Shown: positions 1 through 12,820 of the stretch, piece by piece | Position numbering within the stretch: position 1 is the first letter of the stretch | Layout: the number at the start of each line of letters is the position of its first letter | Source: Adineta ricciae | Lineage: Eukaryota; Rotifera; Eurotatoria; Adinetida; Adinetidae | Length of the DNA: 64,000 nt | Assembly (NCBI GenBank): GCA_905250025.1 | Contig: CAJNOJ010000061.1 | Coordinates: 310,001-374,000, forward strand | Reading direction: 5' to 3' | Notes under the pieces: generated by a model | The model's database searches: none | Told to the model about the DNA's origin: nothing | What the model saw: only the letters and a program-made list of their open reading frames with translations | Translations under genes and position numbers: made by a program

Positions 1-610
1 TGCTAGTTTGACATCTGAGTAATGGTAGAGAATCGTGTTCGTTTATTTTAAATCAAAACTGATGAGTGATGAGCACGACATCGACGGGACGACGAATGAA
101 GCATTCCAGGGACTTTGTTTTTAATCTGTTGATTTGGTTGAACTTCACTAAATATCAACATTGATTATTCGATCTCGACTGAGAGATAAATTCTGCTGAA
201 TTAATACTACTTATTAGATAGATTCATTCTAAGATCGAGAGTGTGTGTGCGCGCATGTCGTTCGTCTACTATTCTTCGTGACAAGAATTACCGGTGTAGC
301 ACAAAACAAAAACAAATACATAGATCATAAGACTTGCCGTTAATTTTTTATTTATGAATGTTTGTCTCATCTATCATGAAATCATGAGATGCTTTTTTCC
401 TTGTGTTCTCCTACTCTCTCTTACTCTGGCCATTTTAATCACATCATGACATTTTTCTTTCAGTTCGATTTAGTAGATATTGATTAGATCGATTTTTCTC
501 TTTCTTTTTCTTCGCTATTCTCTGTAGACATTCCTTAAGTTATATATTTTTCAGTACTATATTCACATTTTCTTGGTGTTTTTGTTATCCGGCTTCAGAA
601 AGAAAAGAAA
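1..610. other. 5' region of SAMD8, no gene seen
   Basis: AT-rich sequence upstream of the SAMD8 start with short pyrimidine runs and a GT/GC dinucleotide patch near 240-256. I found no convincing coding exon on either strand. It probably holds the SAMD8 promoter and 5' UTR. Confidence 0.4.
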
Positions 611-3021
611 ATGCTTGTTTCAACTCCATCTGCTACTTCGCACCCGTTAACTAATAGCTTAACATCATCGAATGCATTACACTCGTCGCTTCCATCGTCG
701 TTTTCGACATCAACGTTAGCACCCTTATCAACAACTAATCCATCGATATGGACGATTAAACAAGTTGAAGAATGGTTGATAAAACACGGTTTAAATGATT
801 GTATTGAGCTTATCTGCTATGAACATCGCATGAATGGTCAACGATTAATGAATTTAAAAGAGGAAGATGTTCTGGGTTTGAGAGGCACTGGAAAAAATAA
901 TGAACTATGGTTACAAATCAAGCAATTACAACAATTCTATTCGAGTAATTATCATCTGTGGACATCGAGGTCATCAACTGCTCAACAACGAAACTTTGAA
1001 CAATCTCTTCCAATGACAGCATCTTCGTATTTTAACCCATCTGCCTTACATTCATCTATACCACTTCGATCTCTTGCACCTTTGAACCAACTTCGCACAG
1101 CACCCTCGTGTGTACCTGCTATACCGGCAACATCATCATCTGACCCAGTAATTCTAACAACGCAATCACAAGCATCGATAACATCATCGTCTTCAACTTC
1201 GTCATCAGGAGCTTCGCATACAACTATACAAATGAACCCACATCAGGAACGACAGACTTTAGCAAAAACAGCATCGATTACCACAAATCAAACTCAATCA
1301 GTCACACCAACGACCATATTGATCGAGCGTGCACCTTTATCTGTGACACGTTCAACAAATAATCAACAACAACAACATCATCGACGATCTTCTTCTCATA
1401 GTATGTCAACATCAAATGCATCTGTTAATATTCTTCCACCGTCATCTACGTCCACAGCGCAGCGTGTCACGAATCCTCTATTGAATCCACATCGAACGCC
1501 AGCCGATCAAATTGAAGATCAACCAGTTACAAGTTGTTGTTTTGTTGCTTCAATACGTTCCGATCGAAAGAAGACTTTATCCGCATGTCTTCTTGCGCTG
1601 AGCACTGTATATTTCTGTTCGTTCATTATCACAATCGTTGATGAACGCTTGCCAGACCCCAAAAATTTTCCACCATTACCGGACCTTATTCTCGACAATG
1701 TCAAACAAATTCCATGGGCATTTTCAGTTACTGAAAAAATCATTCTCGTCGAAGTGCTCACTCTCATCACGATTATCGTCCTGCATCGACATCGGTAAAT
1801 AGACATTTTCATACTCTCCCTAGCTAAATACTCATCTTTCCATTTTTCGTCAGAAGACTTTGAATATTGGTAAGTAATGAAAGTCCTCTTAACACGCAAC
1901 AAAAAGGAAAATTGATCTCACTTTTCTTATCAATTCTAACGTATATTTACATAAACATTTCTAATGGAATATCTTGATTATAAATATTTACTGAAGTATA
2001 TCTTCTTTCTTTCTGTTTAGACTGATTATTATTCGTCGATTATTTGCCATAGCAGCGGCACTTTATTTTCTACGTAGTTTAACAATGGTTTTCACATCTC
2101 TACCAGTAGCTACACAAGTAACTGATTGCCGACCTGAAGTAAGTTTGCGTGGAATGCCAACACCTAGGAATATCATCGATTTCATTGAATAGAGATTGGC
2201 CAGCTTTGGTACACGCTTAAAAAAGGCAACGTTAATCTTTCTCGGTCAAGGAATGTCATCATTCGGTGTTAAAACATGTGGTGATTATTTGTATAGTGGT
2301 CATACTTGTACCCTCGTGCTCGCAACACATTTTATCAACGAATGTATGTAAAGAATGCTCGTAATTGCGTTTTTGTTTTTCTAACGTGCTAAAAGAACAA
2401 AGTCTCGGTCAGTAAAAAGGTTCATTAAAGTTTGCTAAGTACGATGCCGGCTTCATTATATGAAGGTTCACAATAACTTTGAAGAAGAGACGAAATGCTA
2501 GAGACCATACGGAAATATGAAAAGAAAAGCGTCTATTTCTGTTACGGATGTGCCTTTGACATTGTTAAAAGTGGTATTGATCTAGGAAAACAAGTGCATA
2601 TTTATTCATTTAAGATTCTCCACGTTCGTACCATCTACTTCATTTTCTCAGCTGGATTATGGCTATCACCGGCATGTTTTTCATTTTGGCTGGACATCAG
2701 CATTATTCTATTGACATTCTCATTGCTTGGGTACTTAGTTCCCGCCTATTCATCTACTATCATACGTAAGATTTGTGCATAACTTCTTGTTCTTATCAGT
2801 GTACTCGCATTCTTTCTGAATTCGATTTCAGTTTGGCAAACAATCGTACATATTTTCAACGAGATAAAAGTCGAATGAGAATATGGTTTCCATTTTTTTC
2901 TTACTTCGAAGAGAATGTTAAACAAGCTCTACCCAATGAATACTGTTTACCAGATATTATCTGTGAAGCACGTACGATGCTCAACGGCTGGTTCGATAAA
3001 GTACGATATCCTACGGACTAA
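611..3021 (+). CDS. SAMD8: Sphingomyelin synthase-related protein, SAM domain type (SAMD8/SMSr)
   Basis: Predicted ER multi-pass enzyme of the sphingomyelin synthase family. The SMSr branch makes ceramide phosphoethanolamine from ceramide and PE and senses ceramide. Five exons: 611-1794, 2021-2138, 2193-2343, 2615-2765, 2832-3021, about 597 aa. Residues about 45-115 form a SAM domain (WTIKQVEEWL, LRGTGKN). A Ser/Thr/Gln-rich linker of about 180 aa follows, which makes the protein longer than the roughly 415 aa of vertebrate SAMD8. The membrane core carries family motifs: an ITIIVLHRHR-LIIIRRLF junction, CRPE, CGDYLYSGHT with the first catalytic His, and HQHYSIDILIAW with the second His and the Asp, so the catalytic triad is intact. 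Splice joins restore the family sequence exactly, for example FINEY-SPRSYHLLHF. Alternative splicing may replace the last residues with an exon at 3511-3618. Confidence 0.93.
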
Positions 3022-3510
3022 GTTTTCTTCTTCTATACGTTTTTTTTCCTGATTCACAATTACCAGTAGTCTTTCGTTCCAAGCATAGCATCACATCAAT
3101 TTATATCTTCTTCCTTTGGATTCGTGTAACTCCTGAATACAATTTCTGCACTACTTACATAATTCTTGCACATATATATATCTTTAAATTCAATGTGTCT
3201 TCTCTATCTCTCTCTTCATCTCATATTCAACATCTTTACTTTCGTGTGTTTATTTGTACTAGTACTACAGCGCATATTTCTAAAGATTTTTGTCAGATGC
3301 TACATGAGACTACTACTACTACATCTTGTTGATGAAGTCTAGAAAGGAAATATCTGGCTATTTTTCTACATCTTTTTTCTTTGTTCAGCTTATCGTATTT
3401 CGTCGAATTTGTTTTTTTGTCATCTTGTAGAAATAACAATGGAAACATAATTGGGAATATCTTTTAAAGAAAAGAAAAACATTTCTATTGATATCTGCTT
3501 TTTTTTTCAG

Positions 3511-3618
3511 ATTAATCTTTCCAAGAAAGCCGATTTGGATTCGTACGACAAAAGTAACGGATTGAAGTATTTACATAATGAAGGAATTTATTTTCAAGAG
3601 CCGAACGCGTACACATAA
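3511..3618 (+). other. Possible alternative last exon of SAMD8
   Basis: A strong polypyrimidine-cag acceptor ends at 3510. If the donor at 3001 (GATAAA|gtacga) is used, phase 0 is kept and the frame runs 35 codons to a TAA at 3616-3618. It would replace the seven C-terminal residues of the main form with a basic, soluble tail. The intron would be 510 bp, long for this window. Transcript support is unknown. Confidence 0.45.
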
Positions 3619-4588
3619 ATTCTGGTTCGATAGACAATAACCTAACTAAAGACTATTGAGCTATGAACATGCGTAAGTCAAAATGATGTTAGAGATGTTT
3701 TTAATGGATTTATTGGCGTCGGAAAATATTGTAAAATATAAGTACAAGTAGAGCATCGGCTTTTGCGTCTTGTATAAGATGAAAATGGTGGAAAATTGCT
3801 AGATTAAATGAAAGAAATGCCGGCTGTTTTTTTTTGTGATTGGTCTTGTTGTATTCGACTTGCGCGGATGAAATCAAAGTTGTTCTTATAGGAATTAATT
3901 TCTTTTTTATATTTCAATGAACCTAGTCAGTCGTATTTTTTTTCTTTTAGTACATTATTCTCCATTAATTTCTCATCGGTGGTAACGAATCGAATGAGAG
4001 AGAGAAAAACCTACATAATTGCATGTCGTTTTTCTCTTTCCTTACGATACGAATGTTAAAGAATGAGAAGAGAAAAAACATCTGAGTTATTCCCATTCGG
4101 CCTTTTTCTTTGCCTTTACTCGCCGTCAAAACAACTGATTTCGCTTGCGTTTAGCCTTTCTCTCTCTCTCTCTCTCTCGTCTCGCGCTCTGTTCTCTATT
4201 TTTTGTCACATAATGTGACCATAATTAGATACAAAAATACAACTCGAGATTATTCCCTGTGAAAGAACTGCTGTTGCTCTTGGGATCTTTATTCCTTGCC
4301 TATTGATTAGTACATACTTGGGTCATATAAGTGGCCTCTTAGCTCGTCGCAATTGCTCTATTTCTTATGATCTATACACACAGACTGGTATTTTCAGACA
4401 AAGTCATCAGTAGCACCGTTTAGGTGTATGGCCGCTTCGGTTTGCTATTTTTCAACTATCAACACACGCTCTTCATTCAATAACTATCGCAATTATATAT
4501 TGCTACTTAAACGAGTCAAGCAATTCTACTTTCAAAAAAAATTTTGCTGCATGATTAAATCACAATTAACACGGTTGCAAATAACAAA
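3619..4588. other. Intergenic, SAMD8 to SLC16
   Basis: Nothing coding is supported. It holds low-complexity T and TC tracts, including a TC microsatellite near 4157-4178, and the upstream region of the transporter. An open frame from 4428 overlaps the true transporter start in another phase and looks like chance. Confidence 0.4.
4157..4178. repeat. TC dinucleotide repeat
   Basis: About ten uninterrupted TC units about 410 bp upstream of the transporter start. A simple repeat with no evident function. Confidence 0.8.
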
Positions 4589-7282
4589 ATGTTATCTGAT
4601 GATCCACTACAACCACCATCGCCACCACCATCCACAACAGCATCAACTGCATCGTTTCAATTACTCTCAGCGTGTGCAGGCAAACAAAAACGTCGACAAC
4701 GTCACGATTCGAATACCACCGATAGTTCATCGTCTCAAACAGTTATCCGTCGTACAACCGCCTGGCGATATGTAATTGTCTTTGGATCATTTGGTGTTCA
4801 TTTCGTTGCCGACGGTCTTCTTTTTTCATTTGGTATTCTTATGCATACAATCAAAGATGATTTAAATCTCGGATTACATACTGTCGGCATTATAGCGTCG
4901 TTGTTTGTTAGTTTACCTCTCCTCTTAGCACCGCTATGTAGTGCATTAGTCAATAAAATTGGTTGTCGTATTATGACTATGCTAGGTGGTGTACTTTGTT
5001 CTCTTGGGTTAGTTTTTGCTTCAGTTTTCGGTAATTTTACGGGCGCATTGATTGGCATTGGAATAACCTGTGGTAAGTGCACAAAAATACATCAATTAAC
5101 ATACTGTTTACTTGTTTATTTGTGTAGGCATAGGGTTATCGTGTGTTTATGTCCCGGCAGTTGTCATTGTGGCACATTACTTTGATGAGAATCGTGCTAT
5201 AGCAACAGCTGTTGCTGTCGGTGGAACAGGTTTGTTTTACGAAACACATATCTAAACATAGACAAAAAATCGCCTATTTACGATCGATTTCTAGGCCTTG
5301 GCAATGCGGTTGTGGCACAAGTTATTCACATATTAAATGATTACTACAGCGATTGGCGAGACACGACTCTGTTCTTATCGGGTATAATGTTCACTATTGT
5401 GCTGTTTGGAGCACTTTTTCGTCCTGCTGAATTTGCATTTCATATAAAAGATAAAAACTATCACCATACGATGAACGATATGCGTTTACCACCATCATGT
5501 ATGACATCGATGGAAAAATTACAACGGTTCATCAATGAGATGGATAAGCAATGTGCGTTACGCCATGCAAATCAATCTGTCAGTATCTCAATGTCGAATA
5601 ATGAACGAATCTCCACAATTAACGACGACAATGATTCGATATCCATTGCGAATGAATCCGATCTTTTCGATTCGTATTCAGCTGATGATATCACGGATAT
5701 TCAACATGAAAATAGCCCGAAAATAGATATGGTCACCTTTCGCGAAAAGATCTCCAACGACAGAACTTTCATCAATGAACGTTGGAAGAAAATAACGAAA
5801 AGGCAAGGTGAAGCCGGAACGAATTTGAAATCATTTCGCATGCCTAATTTCCGTTACTTAATATCAAATAAGACTAAAGAACGAAACAATGCATTAGTTG
5901 TGCCAAATCAAAACAAAAATCCATTAATCGATAAAATAAATTCAACAACGCATCATCTTGGACATCATGGTCGTGATCGACCAATACCAGTTGTTGACGA
6001 GCTAAAACACAATAATATCTCACCAGCAATACCATTTGAAGATGCTATGCCGAAGAAAGACTCGATTCTCAAAACAGGTACGTTTGAAACTCGCTTTTTT
6101 TTAATCAACTAACGATGTTCATTCTAGAGCACATCGATTTATTACCCATAGCGAACAAAGATACGCTTGCACCTGGTCGCCCTTCGGTTCGGTTTCGTTC
6201 ACTTGCAACGGCAAAACAAGCGCAACATCTTCTACAAGTTTACTATCAACCAATCAATCAAAAGGATATTTTCTATCCGGGTAATGTGCCAATAAAATTA
6301 TCGGAGAAAAAGCAAGCGTTATCCGCGACAAGTTGCCCTGATTTAACTCAATCGTATGTTTACGAAGAATCAGCAACATCGATATCGAGCTCATCGTCGG
6401 AGTCCGATGATGAAGATAGATCGGGAGGACCTCGTCAGCGACGTCATCGATTGCTTTTCTATCGAAAAGGTTTATCATTTCTTCATACATTACGTCGAAT
6501 GTTAGGTTTACAATTATTCCGTGATTATCGTTATATATTGATTTTTATCTCACAATTTCTTTTCTATTTATTCTACGATTTAATCTATTTATTTCCAGGT
6601 AAATTTGACCAATTGCCGAGTCTTACAAGATAGATTGTTTTGCTTTTGTTTAGTTGATTATGGAGAAACAGTAATTGGCTATTCAAAATCGCAGATGACA
6701 ATGCTAGTGACTATTCTTGGTATCGGCCAATTTTTCGGTCAACTCTTCTTCGGTTTTATAGCAAACTATTCAGCTATTGACGAACTAATCCTCTACAATA
6801 TCGGTGCAATACTTTGTAGTGTTGCTAGTTGCCTGATCCCATTCGTTGCTTACTCATACCCCGCATTAGTATCGACTATTCTCCTCTTTGGATTAGCAGT
6901 CTCAGCTAATTATGCATTGACATCCATTATACTTGCTAACATGTGTGGTTTAGAATTGTTAACATCAGCTTACGGACTGATCTTACTTGGACAAGGACTT
7001 TCCTCGTTATTTGGGCCAGTTATGGGAGGTAAAATGACTTTGATTGCAAAGTGTGATATGAGAGGTTCGCATTGTGATTCTTTTCGAATAGGTTGGATTG
7101 CTGAACGCTATAGTTATATAGCATCGTTAATTATCGCTGGAATTTTCATGGGTTTATCTGGTTGTGTGACAATAGTATTGTATATAGTACAATTTATAAA
7201 GAAACGGAAATCAGATAAAACATCAGGTGGGAAAACGATCAAAACCAATACGACGATGAACACGTCAGATAGTGAACAGTGA
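4589..7282 (+). CDS. Monocarboxylate transporter-like MFS protein (SLC16 family)
   Basis: Predicted plasma-membrane major-facilitator transporter with 12 TM segments in two blocks of six. TM1 begins WRYVIVFGSFGVHFVADG; the D-G pair matches the DG of the SLC16 TM1 signature, although the rest (LLFSFG) is diverged as in orphan MCTs. TM4-5 carries YFDENRAIATAVAVGGTG, corresponding to the family YF..RR.LA.G.A..G motif. Introns start near 5073, 5231, 6077 and 6598. Between the halves lies a hydrophilic loop of about 330 aa rich in Ser, Asp and Glu, larger than in typical MCTs. The second half contains VIGYSKSQMTMLVTILGIGQ and ends in a Lys/Thr-rich cytosolic tail. The ATG at 4589 precedes a Pro-rich cytosolic N terminus; no substrate can be assigned. 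The gene converges on MARCHF6. Confidence 0.86.
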
Positions 7283-7334
7283 GATGATACAAAAGAAAAA
7301 TCATTCCGATTCTGTCAATCTGAAAGTACTCGAC

Positions 7335-7358
7335 TCTCTTCTTCTTCTTCTTCTTCTT
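7335..7358. repeat. CTT trinucleotide repeat in 3' UTR
   Basis: Pure CTT/TTC run shortly after the transporter stop codon; simple repeat, probably transcribed in its 3' UTR. Confidence 0.75.
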
Positions 7359-7612
7359 TTTTTAAAGAACCGTGGTGATGCCGAACAAAGAACAGTTTCT
7401 TTTCCCATATTTTTCATTATATATTCTCCAAGAATCTCTTGCTTTCAGTACTGTAATTAAATTCATTTCTTCTTCTTCTTCTTTTTCTAGTCGCTTTTCA
7501 ATTGTATTTGTAGAAATATCAACGTATTTTTATCTACGATTCGTGATATCGATATCCTATATCCTTGCCTAATTCAATTTCTTTGTTTTCTCATTTTGTT
7601 GTGTTGCATGAA

Positions 7613-7618
7613 AATAAA
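7613..7618 (+). terminator. Poly(A) signal AATAAA of SLC16 gene
   Basis: Canonical AATAAA about 330 bp after the stop codon, before an AT-rich stretch that separates the two convergent genes. Confidence 0.5.
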
Positions 7619-7843
7619 TCTACTTTTCATATATAGATTTATATATATATTTTTACATATAAGTTAAACAGAAAGAAAAAAAAACGAAAAGGATTACAAG
7701 ACAACTATACAGCAGATGATCGAGCACAAAACGGTGGTGTGTGTGTAGTTTTTGTTTCGGTTGTCTATTGCACGCACATATACAAACGATGAGGAACAAC
7801 ACAATCTAGTTTCGATTGAAAAAGAAATAAAAGAAAAGCCTTC

Positions 7844-10800
7844 TCATCTTTCAAAGTTAATTAAACGACGACCGACGAGATATTTTTCATCACGTACATG
7901 CTCGAAGAGCAGACGAAGTTGTTTGATTTGAAAGATAACAAATGTCAAAAGGAGCATGAACGAAATGATGGCTGAATAAATATAACGTTCGATATGATGA
8001 ACAGTCGATGCTTGAAATAGTCGTGGTGCTAGATATGATATAGCTAAGTACGGAAATGCCATGAACATTCCAATGTTGATTGTGAATGGGAAAAGAAATT
8101 CATTGATTAAAAATGTGAAATCAATGCGGCGGAGACCATCTTGATAGAGACGTTCAAGGACAGTTTTCAAACGCCATTGCGGGCCACTCATAATCAATGC
8201 TAGACAACGAAGAAACAAGTTGTGGTTCGTTTTACTCAAGAGATTATGTGTAGGAAAAGAAGATTTTACCTATGGCAATCTTTGTATTCAATAAACCAAT
8301 GATCCAAACACGTAGTGGTGTAAGTACAGCAGTCTGTTCAATCGATGTACTTAGAGGTATGATTAAGACTAGAAAATAGACATGTACAAAGAAGTTCAAA
8401 TATCAATCAAAACAATAGATCAGTCATACTTAATTCACTAGCGAGCCCAATCATAAATGGTACATAACCAATCACACAAAATGTGCATAATATCACACGT
8501 AAACATAGAATACTATACGATTTCAATCGTGCAATGATATTATCTATATCGAACGGTAATAATGATCGAATGAAGAAGATGATACGAGAAATCAGCCAAA
8601 GAATGTAAAGACCGGTCAAAATTGTATATAATTCGTGTAGACGTGCTGAACCGGTGAGAAGGCCAAGGAGGAAACGGCCAATGGTTGCTGGAATGGTTAA
8701 ACCAAGTATTGAAAGAAAGGTTAACGATACGCAAGTAAATAAACAAAGACCAGCTAAACGAAGACGAAACAACGGAGGTTCAATAAATGTTTGAGATGAC
8801 GGAATTGGTTGAGCAACTGGTGCTTGTTCAGCTTGATTATGTTCAGCTTGATCAGCTGGTGCAAGAACCACTGGTACAGGTAATACATTGTCATTCTGAT
8901 CAACTGGTGGTGTATTGGGAATAATTGGTGGTGGTGCGTCTCCAAGAAGAAAAGACCGTAAACCTAATAACCATGATGCTAGTTCGACCCATAATTGAAG
9001 CTACAAAACAAACGTATATAAGAATAGGACATACGGGTGGAAATATTCGTTACCATGTATTTGAGCATGGTTCGTGTATGTCCTTGTTCAAGCAATGTTG
9101 GTAGAATTCCTTGGAGTAAGATGAATTCAATCATTAATTCACTAACGACTGTTTCTAGACTTCCTTTGACATTGAATGGAAGAAATTTCGGTATGCAACG
9201 TATAAGCAGTTCACTTGGCACATAGAACATTAAAATAATTACACAACCGAAGACAATAATCGATGTGGCAAAACGTCTTAAATGTAAAGCAAGTGGTAAT
9301 TGGATCATTTCTTGAATTGGATTAAAGTCCATGTCGTTGATGGATTTCAAAAACCATAATGCACCTGGACGAAGGACTTCACGTAGGAGAAAGATAAATG
9401 TTGCAAAATAAAAAACAAAAACCATTCCGCATAACCAATGGAGAAATGTACTTGTTCCGGGACTCATTTGAAATTGGATTAACCGATCATTCAACGTTAC
9501 TGTCCGTTCATTTAATATTCTCAATGAACATATATCGAGCCATATTCCACATATAAATGGAAAGAGCAGAATTTCTAATATGACGAGTAATGCCACTTTT
9601 AAGACAATGTAAGCGAGACCAACAAGACGACGTAGACGCGTTAAGTAATTGACAAAACTGAGAATGGTAAATGTAATTAAAAGAACAAAAGATATGAAAA
9701 GATAACCAATAAATGCAGTCACACAACCTAGAACAAGCAGATTCTCTTCATAGAATATGGGGCAATGGGCTGTGAAACGACTTACCATAAGTGGTTAGAG
9801 TATTAATCGGAGTGGTGAATCGTGTGTTAGCAACAGTGCGTCGAAAAGTTTTACTAGATATGATCACTTTGCCAAGATGGTATGGTGCGTAAGCGAATAT
9901 GAGAATGAACAATGTGTTAAGTGTAACAACCCAAAAAACATGCTCAAGAAATTGTAATGAACCGTCGAGACCAAGTAGTCGTTCCCATGTTAGATCATCG
10001 GCAGCTCGATCCCAATCGATCCAATTGTGATTGTGTTCAAGATTTGCTGCATGACCAGCAGCGACAGCTGGCTGAGCAATGGGATTGTTTGGTTCATCTT
10101 CGCCGTCTTCGTCATCATCATCATCGTCATCTTCATCATTAACAGCATCGACAAATGTCGCATCTTCATGTTCATGTTCGTTTTCTAGTCGATAAAACAG
10201 ACATTACATACTAAGATAAACATACAAATCCAACAACTTACGCGGTAATGTCTGTTCGGTTTCTTCGAGCACAGGTGGAACTTGAGGCGGAAGAGGGACG
10301 TGAGGAAGATTTTCAGGATGTGGTACAGGTACTGCATCAGCTGGTACTATTGGCGCAATAATATTAACTGGTGGAACGACCGCTACTGGTGCAGCAGGTT
10401 CAGCTTCAGCTGGCTGCAGCCATACTGGTCCACCGCCTGTGAGAATCTGTTCTCTCAACCAAAGTAAACAAATGAATGCACCAAGAGAACAAAAAACAAC
10501 TAAACCACCTTGAAGTACATCGGTTAATATGTGGTCTGTCGACACGATGTCATATGGTAACGTAAGAATTGATGACACTGATCCAGCGAAAAGACATCGA
10601 TAGATACGACTTGCTGTTATTGGTACAACACCAAGCCAACAGAAAGCAACAATTAAGTAATGAAGCCAATATCTTAAAGCTTTGAGAAAGGTGCGTAGTA
10701 AACCATTAACTAAATCTTTCAGAGGTAAACGTCCCGGTGGCATCGACGGATGATAAATTGGTGTAAAACGAAATTTCGTTCCGCATAGTTCACATTCGTC

Positions 10801-11076
10801 TTTACGAGAGACTTTCAACCATTGAATCAAACTACAAATACTATCGTATATAAATCTACCGACTGAAGACGATCTTACCAATCATCGTGAACGTATCGGA
10901 TACTTCCATGGCATAGGCATGGATAGAAAAGCGGCCGATCGGTTGTTCCTTCACACCGACAAACCCGACAGATATCGGCATCTACATACAAGATTTATCA
11001 TCGGACTCAATCGATCAGATTCATCACCATATTTTTTACCTGTCGGATCTGTCTCCGTATTTGTTTCATTTGCCAT
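7844..11076 (-). CDS. MARCHF6: ER E3 ubiquitin ligase MARCHF6 (TEB4/Doa10 family)
   Basis: Multi-pass ER-membrane RING-CH ubiquitin ligase of ER-associated degradation and sterol-enzyme turnover. The first coding exon starts at the ATG 11074-11076. A second exon carries the RING-CH start ([23 protein letters not shown]), joined across a 47-bp intron (10832-10878) to [17 protein letters not shown], which completes the C4HC3 ligands. FTPIY and [18 protein letters not shown] follow as in MARCHF6. A Pro/Ala segment and an acidic stretch (10084-10175) lie in a cytosolic loop, then [20 protein letters not shown], a near-invariant family block. Many TM segments follow to the last exon (8239-7844). 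The C-terminal element [13 protein letters not shown] is present with its conserved Asn, but the protein stops at once after it, without the short tail of the vertebrate protein. Only 146 bp separate it from MMACHC upstream on the same strand. Confidence 0.95.
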
Positions 11077-11222
11077 CATTTGTCTTTTGATTAAATATGT
11101 TAAACATCTAAAAAAAGAAACCTATCACCAGATTGATTGAGGAGAATCACGGAGGTTATTCAAATCAAACAAAACTACGGAGATTACACTACAAAACGAT
11201 CTTTCTAAAAGAAATCGATTGA

Positions 11223-12137
11223 TTAAACGTTTTCATTATTCATTTGACGGATATTATCCAACCAAACGAATCGATCGATGGGTTTAGTTTGAAAATAGGA
11301 TTGTTGTAAGGTTGAATACGTAGCAATCACTGGTATAACATTTCGATAAGTACTATCTTGCCAAGAGTAATTAAATCGCTGTAAAACATCGATAATCAAT
11401 GCTTCATCGCCATTGAACACATCAACCGGCAGAACACGTGGTAACGATGAACATTTCAAAGTTTTAAAAACAAGAACGGATCTTAAAGCAAACCAACCGC
11501 CATATTTCGGATGAATACAAACACCCATCATATTCTAAAGAGGAAAACATTTCATAGTATTAATCAGATACTGTATTCCAGTACGATTTTACTCTGTCTT
11601 TCGGAAATGGATCGTTGATAAGCTGATGACGACTGTAAAAGTATGCAGCACCTGAGATATGTCCAACTGTTTGCATAATTATTTTTGGTCTTCGCGTTGG
11701 CCAAAGATCGTAGTCGAAAAGAACATCGATTTCATGTTCAGGAAGTTTCTATCAAGCAAATAAGTTTGTATTAACCAGTGCTAGAAAATAGTATGAGGGA
11801 ATACTTCAACAGCCGATTGAATCTTTTCTTTCACACAACAATCGATTGGATCACGAGTGAGATCTTTATGTCTATTCAAAGCATATGGTAAGAACGTTTT
11901 TTCGAACATAGTCGGGGTGCTAATAATGAGAAAAGCCACTGTATCGTCATCGTAATCAGTCAAACGAAATATTGGATCAACAACAGAATTGTACCATGAG
12001 ATCTAAAGAATAAGCTGTCTTTGTTTCGACAAATGAAGAGCGATGAACAGATGATGACTCACTAGAAATGGGTGAATTTCAAAACCAGAGTTAACGAGAT
12101 CAGCTTGTAAAAGATCATAAACTGCCTCAAAATCCAT
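11223..12137 (-). CDS. MMACHC: Cobalamin-processing protein MMACHC (cblC)
   Basis: Cytosolic vitamin B12 chaperone that removes the upper axial ligand of cobalamins (decyanation or glutathione-dependent dealkylation) before cofactor delivery. The start at 12137 gives an N terminus ending SGFEIHPFL, matching the family FEVYPF region. The next exons give AFLIISTPTMFEKTF and DPIDCCV, then LWPTRRPKIIMQTVGHISGA, then GVCIHPKYGGWFALRSV, the most conserved block, and FNYSWQDSTYRNV. Three introns of about 50-60 bp are visible near 11535, 11750 and 12005. The C terminus ends soon after the core and lacks the Pro/Ser-rich tail of mammals. It lies just upstream of MARCHF6 on the same strand and may share its transcription unit. 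Confidence 0.93.
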
Positions 12138-12820
12138 CGTTTCTTAAAATAATATTAACAGAACAAGAATGGCAAAAGATTTCTGACGGCGACGACATTC
12201 TTCATTTGTATTTGATTGGCTTAAATCTAAGATACTCAGCAGAAATACATGTTGATGACAGAGTCATCTGATGTATAGATGTCGTATTAATTAAATAACT
12301 ACATACATTACCAGTACATTATGCGCTATTATATGCTATTTGACAAAAGCATTGTGTAGACGATGTTTTTCTTTGAAAACTAACAGAATTCGATCGTCAG
12401 ACGCAATGAAAACTTCAGTAGCCGACTACAGATTGAATTATGATATAATAACTCTGTCAGCCGTTTCATTGTGGCATACGAGCAATATTACATAAAGTGT
12501 TTCTGAGCGGATCTCTCTAAATCTGCACATCTCGTTTTAACACGCCATAGGTTTCATTAGAATGATAGCATGCTTCCACTATTATTGATAAGCTCAGATT
12601 AAGAACTGACATACACATGTTGATGCGTCAAATTCGTTGAAAGAATTCTTGTTGTAAAGTTATATATGCGAAAAAAATCCGTTGGACTTCATAAGAAATA
12701 CCGATATTGATTCCATGTACAAGAGTGCAGCGACTCCTATCCATATCAATCACCTAATGGTGATTATATACATCCATTTGTAGCTAAATTTGCGACCAAA
12801 CAAAAACTTGCTTAGTAAGG
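12138..12820. other. Divergent region between MMACHC and aldo-keto reductase
   Basis: No coding exon recognised. It must contain both promoters. A small perfect inverted repeat, AATCACC-taat-GGTGATT, lies at 12748-12765, about 60 bp before the first reductase ATG. Confidence 0.4.

Larger units (their letters stand above)
7283..7843. other. Convergent 3' region between SLC16 gene and MARCHF6
   Basis: Very AT-rich sequence with a CTT repeat (about 7335-7358), a TA run near 7635-7652 and an AATAAA for the transporter. No coding exon is supported. Confidence 0.5.

Noticed and set aside
1852-1870. Apparent mini-exon in SAMD8 intron 1
   Set aside because: Although flanked by cag and gtaag, including it brings a TGA into frame, and skipping it gives the exact family sequence.
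4428-4775. 115-codon open frame (+) before the transporter
   Set aside because: It overlaps the transporter N terminus in another phase; the His-rich part is a shadow of the CCACCA-rich coding sequence.
12748-12765. Small inverted repeat before the reductase
   Set aside because: A 7-bp stem is short enough to arise by chance and no known regulator site was recognised.
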